NCBI GenBank assembly: GCA_944388865.1
Contig: CALXKM010000033.1
Span: forward strand, 62,001-126,000
Length of the DNA: 64,000 bases
Direction of reading: 5' to 3'
Origin: an uncultured Duodenibacillus sp.
GTDB taxonomy: Bacteria; Pseudomonadota; Gammaproteobacteria; Burkholderiales; Burkholderiaceae_F
Shown: piece by piece, positions 45,992 through 53,726 of the stretch
How positions within the stretch are numbered: the first letter of the stretch is position 1
How the letters are laid out: the number at the start of each line of letters is the position of its first letter
Notes under the pieces: generated by a model
Seen by the model: only the letters and a program-made list of their open reading frames with translations
The model's database searches: none
What the model was told of the DNA's origin: nothing
Position numbers and translations under genes: made by a program

Positions 45992-48349
45992 ATGAGCAAG
46001 AACATCATCTGCATCGTCGGCAATCCGAACTGCGGAAAGACGACGCTCTTTAATGCGCTCACGGGATCGCGACAGGAAGTCGGCAACTGGCCGGGCGTCA
46101 CCGTCGACAAAAAAGTCGGCCGCTATAGTTTTGAGAACGACGATATTGAAATCGTCGACTTGCCGGGCATCTATTCAATTACGCCGGCTTCGCACTCGGG
46201 CGAAGATGAGCGTATTGCCCGCGACTACATCCTCACGGGTGAAGCTCAAGCCGTCATCAATATCGTTGACGCCTCCAACCTTGAGCGCAATTTGTACCTC
46301 ACCACGCAGCTGATTGAGATGCGCGTGCCGATGATGGTTGTGGTCAATATGCTCGATATTGCGCAGTCGCACAAGATGCGCGTTGATCTCGAGGAGCTTG
46401 AGCGCGAGCTCGGCTGCCCGGTGGTGGGCGTTGTGGCTGCTCGTGAGCAGGGCATCAAAAATCTCAAAAAGCGAATCAATGCTTTCTTGAAAGCTCCTGC
46501 CGTGCCGCCGGAGGCCACGGAATTTGATCCACGCATCAGCAAGGCCGCGCGCGAGATTGAAGCGCGTCTTGAGGACATGAAGATCGAGCACGCCGGCTGG
46601 TATGCACTTCAGATTCTTGAAGCCGCCCCCGGCATTGAAGACAAGCTCCCGGACGGGACTATGCGGAAGTTGGCTGATGTGCTCGAGCCCTTCAACGAAG
46701 CTTTTGAGGGAGATGCCGACATCGCCATTGCCGACGGCCGCTATCGGTTCGTGAGCTCGATTGCGCAAAAAGTCATTGTGCGCGAAGGCGAAATGTCTGT
46801 GACGATGACCGACAAGATCGATCGCGTCGTGCTCAATCGCTGGCTGGGCTTGCCGATCTTTCTTGCCGTCATGTACGTCATGTTCTTGTTTACGCAGAAT
46901 TTCGGCGCAGCCTTCATTGATTTCTTTGATATTTTGTTCGGCGGCATTTTCGTCGACGGCTTCGGGCGTCTTCTTGACTCAATGGGCTCGCCCGAATGGC
47001 TGCGCGTGATTCTTGCCGACAGCATCGGCGGCGGCATTCAGACGATTTCGACTTTTGTGCCGCCCGTTTTCTTTTTGTTTTTGTTCTTGGCCGTGCTTGA
47101 AGACTCGGGCTACATGGCCCGCGCTGCTTTCGTGATGGATCGTCTGATGCGCGCGCTCGGACTGCCCGGCAAGGCTTTCGTGCCGCTTTTGGTAGGCTTT
47201 GGCTGCGGCGTGCCTGCCATCATGGCTACGCGTACGATGGATCGCGCGGTCGACCGCATCATCACCATTCTCATGGCTCCCTTCATGTCCTGCGGAGCGA
47301 GACTGCCGGTGTATGTGCTTTTTGCAACGGCATTTTTCCCGCACAACGGACAAAACCTGGTCTTTGGCATTTATCTCATCGGCATTCTGGCTGCGATCTT
47401 GACGGGCTTTTTGGTCAAGAAGTACGTGCTGCCGGGCGAGGCAGCGGCCTTTGTGATGGAAATTCCGCCATATCACATTCCGACGTTTAAGGGCGTGATG
47501 CTGCGCACATGGGATCGACTGAAGGCTTTCGTGAGCCGCGCCGGCCGTGTAATCGTTGTGATCGTGGCAGTGCTGTGCTTTCTCAATTCCTGGGGAACGG
47601 ACGGCAGCTTCGGCAATGAAGACACCGATCACTCGGTTCTTTCAGAAATCGGCAAGACCATTGCTCCGGTTCTTGAACCGATGGGCGTGACGCAGGAAAA
47701 CTGGCCCGCGGCTGTGGGCATCTTCACGGGCGTGCTCGCCAAGGAAGCTGTTGTGGGCACGATGAATTCGCTCTATGAGGCCATGGCCCGCACGGAAAAT
47801 GAAAAGGCAGGCGTAGCCGCTCCTGCTCAAGAAGAGGAAGCCGATGAAGGTTGGTCGTTGGGCGCCATCATGGCTGAGGCCGGTCAGTCAATTGTCGACA
47901 ATCTTGCGGGCATGGCCTCGGCCTTCACCGATCCTCTGGGCGTGCGCGTCGGCGACTTGTCTGATACCGCAGCCGCTGCCGAAGAGCAGGGCGTGGCCAT
48001 CGATTCCATTGCCGTCATGCAAAAGCTGTTCGGCTCTCAGCTTGCAGCATTTGCTTATCTGATGATGGTGCTCTTGTATCTGCCTTGCGTAGCAGCCATC
48101 GCAGCTGTCTATCGAGAAGCCGGTGCAGCCTGGACGCTTTTTCTGGCGGCCTGGACGACGGTGCTGGGCTACTCGGCGGCAACGATTGTCTATCGCGTGG
48201 GCACTTTTGCGCAGGATCCTCTTTATGCAACAGTCTCGATTGTCGTTTCGGTGGGACTGCTCGCTGGTCTGCTTGCCTTCATGCGCAATTGGGTGAGCAA
48301 AAACCGCGGCAAAGGTCCGCGCATCATCCCGATTGTGGCTCGTGCCTGA
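45992..48349 (+). CDS. feoB: Ferrous iron transport protein B
   Basis: GTP-driven Fe2+ uptake protein of the inner membrane. The 785-residue protein has an N-terminal G domain (P-loop GNPNCGKTT at 10-18; DLPGIYS; NMLD), a helical spacer domain, and the membrane region with two Gate motifs including GFGCGVPAIMATRTMD. A loop of about 80 residues between the last helices is rich in Ala and Glu. ATG 45992 is preferred over an upstream TTG at 45968. It ends in the feo unit with a strong terminator and no feoC is visible. Confidence 0.96.
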   Translation: MSKNIICIVGNPNCGKTTLFNALTGSRQEVGNWPGVTVDKKVGRYSFENDDIEIVDLPGIYSITPASHSGEDERIARDYILTGEAQAVINIVDASNLERNLYLTTQLIEMRVPMMVVVNMLDIAQSHKMRVDLEELERELGCPVVGVVAAREQGIKNLKKRINAFLKAPAVPPEATEFDPRISKAAREIEARLEDMKIEHAGWYALQILEAAPGIEDKLPDGTMRKLADVLEPFNEAFEGDADIAIADGRYRFVSSIAQKVIVREGEMSVTMTDKIDRVVLNRWLGLPIFLAVMYVMFLFTQNFGAAFIDFFDILFGGIFVDGFGRLLDSMGSPEWLRVILADSIGGGIQTISTFVPPVFFLFLFLAVLEDSGYMARAAFVMDRLMRALGLPGKAFVPLLVGFGCGVPAIMATRTMDRAVDRIITILMAPFMSCGARLPVYVLFATAFFPHNGQNLVFGIYLIGILAAILTGFLVKKYVLPGEAAAFVMEIPPYHIPTFKGVMLRTWDRLKAFVSRAGRVIVVIVAVLCFLNSWGTDGSFGNEDTDHSVLSEIGKTIAPVLEPMGVTQENWPAAVGIFTGVLAKEAVVGTMNSLYEAMARTENEKAGVAAPAQEEEADEGWSLGAIMAEAGQSIVDNLAGMASAFTDPLGVRVGDLSDTAAAAEEQGVAIDSIAVMQKLFGSQLAAFAYLMMVLLYLPCVAAIAAVYREAGAAWTLFLAAWTTVLGYSAATIVYRVGTFAQDPLYATVSIVVSVGLLAGLLAFMRNWVSKNRGKGPRIIPIVARA

Positions 48350-48375
48350 TTTGAGCTCAACAAGCTCACTGAAAA

Positions 48376-48420
48376 AAATTCCCCGGAAGACGGCATGTTT
48401 TTTCCGGGGAATTTCTTTCT
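48376..48420 (+). terminator. Terminator of the feo operon
   Basis: AAATTCCCCGG at 48376-48386 pairs with CCGGGGAATTT at 48404-48414, followed by CTTTCT. A-rich sequence on the other side would let it work in reverse too. Confidence 0.8.
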
Positions 48421-48597
48421 GGTGAGTTGATGGTGTGGCTGTGTGCGCGCTACAGCAAACTGCTTACATTGTCTGACGCAGGTGAAAAGCACTGCTTTGC
48501 ATTTGCCTGATCTCGGCACGTTTTGCACGATAATCAAAAAATGCGCGCCGCAGGGCTTTTCTTTTTTCGCATGCGGCATCAACACAGGAAAACAAAC

Positions 48598-49914
48598 ATG
48601 GACTCACTCATCCGCAACTGCGCCTCCATCAACGAACTGCTTGCGCGCTACGGCGTCAAGTTCGGCATCTACAAAAACGGGGCCTTTCATGAGCAGCTGT
48701 TTCCCTTTGATCCCATGCCGCGCATCATTGAAGCCAGACAGTGGGTCGAACTTTCTGCGGGGCTCGGGCAGCGGGTGCGGGCGCTCAATGCATTCTTGCT
48801 TGACATCTACGGCAAAAAGCAAATCGTGCGCGACGGCGTCGTGCCCGAGGAGTTTGTGTTTTCCTCTTCGGGCTTTTTGCGTGCATGCGACGGCCTGACG
48901 CCTCCGGCGGGTGTTTATGCGCACATCGCAGGCATTGACCTTGTGCAGGCCCTTGACAAGACCTGGTACGTGCTCGAAGACAATCTGCGCATTCCTTCGG
49001 GCGCATCCTATCCGCTCATCGCGCGTGAGATCTGCCGCAGAGCCTCGCCGCAGACCTTCAGAAGCGCAGGCATTCTGGAAAATCGCACCTATCCGGCCAT
49101 GCTTTCGCGCATGATGAAAAGCGTGGCGGCCGAGGGCATTTGCGTGATCATGACGCCGGGCCGCTACAATGCCGCCTTTTTTGAACACAGCTATTTGTCG
49201 GAAAAAACGGGCTTTGCTCTTGCCACCAACGAAGACCTCTTCGTTGAGGGAAATAAGCTCTATTTTCGCGACTGCGCCAAGGGACGCGTGCGCGTGGGCG
49301 CCGTGTACCGGCGCATTTCGGATGAATATTTGGATCCTTTGACGTTTCTTCCCGAAAGCCTCATCGGCGTGCCCGGCATCATGGATGCCTATCGGGCCGG
49401 AAATGTTGCCATCATCAACGCTCCGGGCAACGGCGTGGCCGACGATAAGGGCATTTACTACTTCGTGCCGAAAATGGTGGAGTACTACCTCGGTGAAAAA
49501 GCGATTTTGAAAAATGCTCCCACCTATCTGCCGTTTTATGAAGCAGACCGCGAGTATGTGCTCGATAATCTGCACAAGCTCGTGATCAAGGATGTGGCCG
49601 AAGCCGGAGGCTACGGTGTGGTCTTTGGAAGAGACATGACGGCCGATGAACTTGAGGGCTGGCGGCAGAGAATTCTCGCTGAGCCCCGTCGATTCATCGT
49701 GCAGGAAGTGATCGACTTCATTGATCTGCCGATAATTGAGGGCGCTCAAACCGTCTGCCGCAAGGCAGATTTGCGCGCTTTCGTACTCACGGGAGCCGAC
49801 GGCGTCGAGGTGTGGCCAAGCGGTTTGACGCGTTTTTCACGCGTTGCCGACAGCTTCGTGGTCAATTCGTCTCAAGGCGGCGGCTTTAAGGATACCTGGG
49901 TGAAGGCGGCCTAA
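48598..49914 (+). CDS. Circularly permuted ATP-grasp protein
   Basis: A 438-residue protein of the circularly permuted ATP-grasp family (CP_ATPgrasp type). Visible features are DGLTPPAGVYAHIAGIDLVQ, TWYVLEDNLRIPSGASYPL, PGIMDAYRAGNVAIINAPGNG, IKDVAEAGGYGVVFG and the C-terminal VVNSSQGGGFKDTWV. The family is predicted to form amide bonds using ATP, with no settled substrate. ATG 48598 is chosen from the family start and an AGGA upstream. It heads a five-gene run with alpha-E, transglutaminase and two M14-like proteins. The first three commonly occur together in bacteria. Confidence 0.9.
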   Translation: MDSLIRNCASINELLARYGVKFGIYKNGAFHEQLFPFDPMPRIIEARQWVELSAGLGQRVRALNAFLLDIYGKKQIVRDGVVPEEFVFSSSGFLRACDGLTPPAGVYAHIAGIDLVQALDKTWYVLEDNLRIPSGASYPLIAREICRRASPQTFRSAGILENRTYPAMLSRMMKSVAAEGICVIMTPGRYNAAFFEHSYLSEKTGFALATNEDLFVEGNKLYFRDCAKGRVRVGAVYRRISDEYLDPLTFLPESLIGVPGIMDAYRAGNVAIINAPGNGVADDKGIYYFVPKMVEYYLGEKAILKNAPTYLPFYEADREYVLDNLHKLVIKDVAEAGGYGVVFGRDMTADELEGWRQRILAEPRRFIVQEVIDFIDLPIIEGAQTVCRKADLRAFVLTGADGVEVWPSGLTRFSRVADSFVVNSSQGGGFKDTWVKAA

Positions 49915-50007
49915 GGCGCTTGCGGCTGATCTGTGCGGCTCTTTTCGCAAGAGCTGCCTGCGCACATGTCTTGAGCAGTCCAAAAACGCAAACACGGAAA
50001 AATTTTC

Positions 50008-50694
50008 ATGAAGTCTATGCAAGTCTCAACGGCCATTTCCGCCGAACAAGCTGATCGTCTCTACTGGCTGGGGCGCTATGTCGAGCGCGTGTACTCAACG
50101 CTGCGCCTTTTTAACCTTTCAATTGACCGCATGATCGACAAAGACGGAGAGGACTACGTCGAATTCTGCCGGCGGCTCGCCATTCCGTCGGACATCTACG
50201 CAGATGCCGACGATTTTCAGAGCCGCTACCTTTTTGATCCCTCCAATCCTGACTCGATCTATTCGAATCTTTCGCGTGCTTACGACAACGCGATTGTTCT
50301 TAGAAACTTCATCACGACCGAGACGATGGCCTACATTCAGCTTGCTCTTGACCGCCTCGAGCAGGGAGCGGTGGCCGATTCGGCATTTCTTGAAACGCAG
50401 CGCGTGGCCGACTGGCTGCTGGCGTTTTGGGGCTCGGTTGATGACCGCGTGGCCGATGTTGAGCGCCGCGACCTTCTGAAGGTCGGCAAATACTCCGAAC
50501 GTTTGGATCTTTTGATCCGTCTTGATGTTCCGGAATATGCCGTTGATGCACTGCTGCCGAGGCTTTTGTCGCATACTAAGCGTGTTGAGCCGCTGTTAAA
50601 CGGCGAGGTGCTCGCGCAGCTTCGCAGCTTGTCGGAGGCGGGCATGGAACAAAATCGCGCGCAACTCCTTAAACTTGTGAACCTTTTGCATTAA
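50008..50694 (+). CDS. Alpha-E domain protein (DUF403)
   Basis: A 228-residue all-helical protein of the alpha-E family. The signature lies at the start (EQADRLYWLGRYVERVYSTLRLFNLSIDRM). Alpha-E proteins are known only as partners of circularly permuted ATP-grasp and transglutaminase proteins; no reaction is established. It is shorter than many relatives (about 310 residues). It follows the ATP-grasp gene after 93 bases and precedes the transglutaminase gene by 22 bases. Confidence 0.88.
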   Translation: MKSMQVSTAISAEQADRLYWLGRYVERVYSTLRLFNLSIDRMIDKDGEDYVEFCRRLAIPSDIYADADDFQSRYLFDPSNPDSIYSNLSRAYDNAIVLRNFITTETMAYIQLALDRLEQGAVADSAFLETQRVADWLLAFWGSVDDRVADVERRDLLKVGKYSERLDLLIRLDVPEYAVDALLPRLLSHTKRVEPLLNGEVLAQLRSLSEAGMEQNRAQLLKLVNLLH

Positions 50695-50716
50695 CAGGCG
50701 TTTTTAGGAGCAAGCT

Positions 50717-51496
50717 TTGAAGTATCGCTATGCCCTCAGCACGGTGTTCGAATTTTCCGAGCCTGTGACGGGTCACGTCTTTCGCATTCGTCCGGTGCCG
50801 GCGCAGCTGCCCGGACAGAACGTCATCGAAACGCATTTGGTCACAAGTCCCATGCTGCCGCTGGCCTGTACCGAGGACAGCGTGCTGGGAAATTTGACAT
50901 GGACTGGCCGCATCGATGAGCCGCATGGTTCTTTTACGATTGCCTCCAAGGGCATCGTTGAGAGCGTTGATGCGCTCGAAAATGATATGCCGCCCGCACC
51001 GTACTTTGTCTACAGCACGGCTTTGACGCGTCCGGGAAAGAAAATCCTAGAGTTTTGGGAAAGCCTTAGGCCGCAGCTTGGCTTTGACGTCGAGCAGAAG
51101 GCTCTGCAGCTCATGCACGCCGTGCACCAGAGTTTTGAATACCGGCCGGGTGTGACAGGCACGCGAACAACTGCCGAAGATGCCATGACTTTAGGAGCTG
51201 GCGTTTGTCAAGACTATTCTCACGTCTTGATTGCCTTGCTGCGGCTTGCCGGCATTCCTGCGCTTTATGTGGCCGGCCTTGTGCATGGAACGGGAGCTAC
51301 GCATGCCTGGGTGCACGCTTGGGTGAAAAACCGCTGGCTTGCCCTTGATCCCACGCATGATTGTCCGGCGCATGAGGCGTATGTTGCGCTTGCGCGCGGG
51401 TGCGATTTTCAGGACGCAGCACTTGAGCGAGGAGTCTTTCTCGGCGGTGCCTCTCAAACGATAAAAACTCAGGCTGGTGTTGAGCCTATTGAATAA
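50717..51496 (+). CDS. Transglutaminase-like cysteine peptidase/ligase
   Basis: A 259-residue protein with an N-terminal beta-sheet domain (bacterial transglutaminase-like N region) and a catalytic core. C164 in GAGVCQDYSH, H196 in ATHAWVHAW and D211 in LDPTHD form the papain-like triad. The start is TTG at 50717, with AGGAG (50706-50710) six bases upstream; no suitable ATG exists near the conserved start. It is third in the ATP-grasp operon and may cleave or cross-link the product. Confidence 0.9.
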   Translation: MKYRYALSTVFEFSEPVTGHVFRIRPVPAQLPGQNVIETHLVTSPMLPLACTEDSVLGNLTWTGRIDEPHGSFTIASKGIVESVDALENDMPPAPYFVYSTALTRPGKKILEFWESLRPQLGFDVEQKALQLMHAVHQSFEYRPGVTGTRTTAEDAMTLGAGVCQDYSHVLIALLRLAGIPALYVAGLVHGTGATHAWVHAWVKNRWLALDPTHDCPAHEAYVALARGCDFQDAALERGVFLGGASQTIKTQAGVEPIE

Positions 51497-51501
51497 GAAA
51501 A

Positions 51502-52470
51502 ATGCTCAAACACGTCGTATCCATTCATATGCCGGTCGCCGAAAAGATGGTGATCCGAAAAAATCGCGTGCTCCCGCAGGGCTTCACAGAAGAAGAGGCG
51601 GCAAGCCGCAGACTTCCTCGCATTTGCGTAGCAACCGGAACGCATGGCGATGAGCTCGAAGGACAGTATGTGTGCTGGCGGCTTAACCGCATCCTTGCAG
51701 AAAATCCCCAGCATGTTTCCGGCGTCGTCGATATCTATCCGGCCATCAACCCCTTGGGGATTGATTCGATCACGCGCGGCATTCCTCGCTTTGATCTGGA
51801 TATGAACCGCATTTTTCCCGGAGATGCGAGGGGGACGACCGAAGAAGCAATCGCAGCCAGAATCATTGCGGACATGAAAGGTGCATCCTGTGCGGTGGAC
51901 ATTCACGCCTCAAACATTTTTCTGCGCGAGATTCCGCAGGTGCGCGTCAATGTCAATACGGCCGACAAGCTGCTTCCTTTGGCGCGTGAACTCAATTGCG
52001 ATTTCATTTGGGTGCATGCGGCCGCAACCGTGCTCGAGAGCACGCTTGCCTGGTCGCTCAACAAGATCGGCGTGCCTTGTCTGGTGATTGAAGCCGGCGT
52101 CGGTATGCGCATTACGCAGGACTATGGAGAAAGAATCACGGCAGGACTGCTGCGGCTGATGAAGCGTCTGGGCATCTGGAGCGGTCCGGTGTCCGAGGTG
52201 ACAGAACCGATTGTTTCCACCGACGGACGCGTGGGGTTCGTCAACGCCAACAGTCCGGGCATCTTCATTCCCAAGGTCGAGCACTGGATGAACATTCATC
52301 AGGGGCAGACGCTGGGACTCATTACAAATCCGGCCGACGGCGGCGTTCTCGAAGAGGTCAAAAGTCCCTGCAACGGACTGGTCTTTACTCTGCGCGAATA
52401 TCCCGTCGTCAATCCCGGCTCGCTCGTGGCGCGCGTTCTTGACGTCGACTCCAAGGAGGGCGCAAAGTGA
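51502..52470 (+). CDS. AstE/AspA-family M14-like metallohydrolase, intact site
   Basis: A 322-residue zinc amidohydrolase of the succinylglutamate desuccinylase/aspartoacylase family. The metal ligands are H48 and E51 in TGTHGDE and H135 in VDIHAS; N102-R103 in LDMNRIFPG and the catalytic-type E197 in VIEAG are also present. It starts five bases after the transglutaminase stop codon and overlaps the next gene by four bases. Members remove acyl groups from amino acids or peptides. Here context points to the ATP-grasp product as substrate, which is inference. Confidence 0.88.
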   Translation: MLKHVVSIHMPVAEKMVIRKNRVLPQGFTEEEAASRRLPRICVATGTHGDELEGQYVCWRLNRILAENPQHVSGVVDIYPAINPLGIDSITRGIPRFDLDMNRIFPGDARGTTEEAIAARIIADMKGASCAVDIHASNIFLREIPQVRVNVNTADKLLPLARELNCDFIWVHAAATVLESTLAWSLNKIGVPCLVIEAGVGMRITQDYGERITAGLLRLMKRLGIWSGPVSEVTEPIVSTDGRVGFVNANSPGIFIPKVEHWMNIHQGQTLGLITNPADGGVLEEVKSPCNGLVFTLREYPVVNPGSLVARVLDVDSKEGAK

Positions 52471-53405
52471 AGAAAGTCAAGATTTTTGAGATGCCCTCGC
52501 TTTACCGTGAGCCGCTTGAAATCACTGGATATCGCTTCGGCAGGGGAGAAAAAAGCGCAGCCGTGGTCGGCGCCATGCGCGGCAATGAAATTCAGCAGCT
52601 CTACATCTGCTCGCAGCTCGTGCGCAAGCTCAAGGCAATCGAGGCCGAAGGAGGCGTTCGCGAGGGCGCTTCCATTGAAGTCATCCCGTGCGTCAATCCC
52701 TATTCGGTCAATATCGGCAAGCGCTTTTGGGCGATGGACGACACCGACATCAACCGCATGTTCCCAGGCTACGATCAGGGAGAGACGACGCAGCGCATTG
52801 CAGCCGGCCTTTTCAAACATCTCGAAGGCTGGAAGTGGGGCGTGCACTTTGCGTCGTTTTATTTAAGAGGCGACTTTGTTCCTCATGTGCGCATGATGCA
52901 GACCGACTTCGGCGACCCTCAAGCGGCCATGGACTTCGGTCTGCCTTTTGTGTTCGTGCGCAAGCCTTCGCCGATGGATACAACGACGCTCAACTACAAC
53001 TGGCAGATTTGGGATACGCGCGCTTATACGATTTTTACGAGCCAAACGAATCATATCGATCAGACATCGGCCGATATTGCCGTCAATGCCGTGCTGCGCT
53101 TTCTCGTCAAAAGAGGCCTTATCGACTATCGCATTGACGGAGGCCGCGTGCCGGAAATGCTCCATGAGTCCTGGATTGCCTCCGTGCACGCCGGCGCGGC
53201 AGGCATCTTCAGGCGCCTGATGGCTCCGGGAGCCCAAGCGCACAAGGGCGAGTTGATGGGCGAAATCATTGATCCCTGCGAAGGACATGTGCTGCGCGAG
53301 ATTGAGGCGCCCTGCGACGGTCTGATCTTTTTTGCCTGCCATGACGCTCTGGTGATGCAGCGCCAGATTCTTTTCGGCGTCATCAAGGATTTTCACGCGG
53401 GTTAG
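52467..53405 (+). CDS. AstE/AspA-family M14-like protein with altered active site
   Basis: A 312-residue paralogue of the previous gene. It starts at GTG 52467, overlapping the upstream stop by four bases (GTGA), with AAGGAGG at 52453-52459. In the aligned zinc motif the first His is replaced: AMRGNE has R38 where the neighbour has H48, while E41 and H127 remain. The catalytic Glu in VIEAG is replaced by R165 in VFVRKP. It keeps the fold features DTDINRMFPG. It is probably a pseudoenzyme or regulatory partner of the first protein, perhaps in a heterodimer. Confidence 0.85.
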   Translation: MKKVKIFEMPSLYREPLEITGYRFGRGEKSAAVVGAMRGNEIQQLYICSQLVRKLKAIEAEGGVREGASIEVIPCVNPYSVNIGKRFWAMDDTDINRMFPGYDQGETTQRIAAGLFKHLEGWKWGVHFASFYLRGDFVPHVRMMQTDFGDPQAAMDFGLPFVFVRKPSPMDTTTLNYNWQIWDTRAYTIFTSQTNHIDQTSADIAVNAVLRFLVKRGLIDYRIDGGRVPEMLHESWIASVHAGAAGIFRRLMAPGAQAHKGELMGEIIDPCEGHVLREIEAPCDGLIFFACHDALVMQRQILFGVIKDFHAG

Positions 53406-53671
53406 GCGAGGCGATAAGCGAAGGCGCCGCACCAATTGTTTTTTGATCCATCAGCCGGCAAGTTTTGTGACTTGTCCGGCTGAAATTTTCCGACTCCTTT
53501 TCCGATCTCCATTTCGGCGATTTTTTGTCGCTTTTTCTTTCCAGTCTTTCTGCCGGCCGTACGTTGCATGAAGCGTTGAGCCGCATTTCAAAGTCATTTG
53601 AAGCATCCGTTGAGAGCGCGTCCGAGGCTGCCCGCTCGACATATGACTACTACAACAGAGGGATATCAAAC
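53406..53671. other. Upstream part of the nrd control region
   Basis: No gene seen. CCGGCAAGTTTTGTGACTTGTCCGG near 53454-53478 is an imperfect inverted repeat that may help end the M14 operon. The rest has no clear signal. The NrdR-like boxes follow. Confidence 0.4.
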
Positions 53672-53687
53672 ATACAAAATGTTGTGT
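53672..53687. promoter_or_regulatory. NrdR-like box 1
   Basis: ATACAAAATGTTGTGT resembles the NrdR box ACACAATATATTGTGT at 13 of 16 positions. It lies 32 bases from box 2, close to three helical turns, as usual for paired NrdR boxes. Confidence 0.65.
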
Positions 53688-53703
53688 ATAGTCACGTGAC
53701 GAT

Positions 53704-53719
53704 TCACAAAATATAGGTT
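53704..53719. promoter_or_regulatory. NrdR-like box 2
   Basis: TCACAAAATATAGGTT agrees with the NrdR consensus at 11 of 16 positions. It lies seven bases before the nrdA start codon, so binding would directly block the gene. Confidence 0.55.
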
Positions 53720-53726
53720 TCTTGTT

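Noticed and set aside
48604-49749. Open frame of 381 codons antisense to the ATP-grasp gene
   Set aside because: Arises from the strong codon bias of the real gene on the plus strand; the ATP-grasp motifs are unmistakable.
53406-53726. Small gene in the gap before nrdA
   Set aside because: The only frame (about 63 codons from 53525) has no ribosome-binding site, and ends where the NrdR-like boxes lie.
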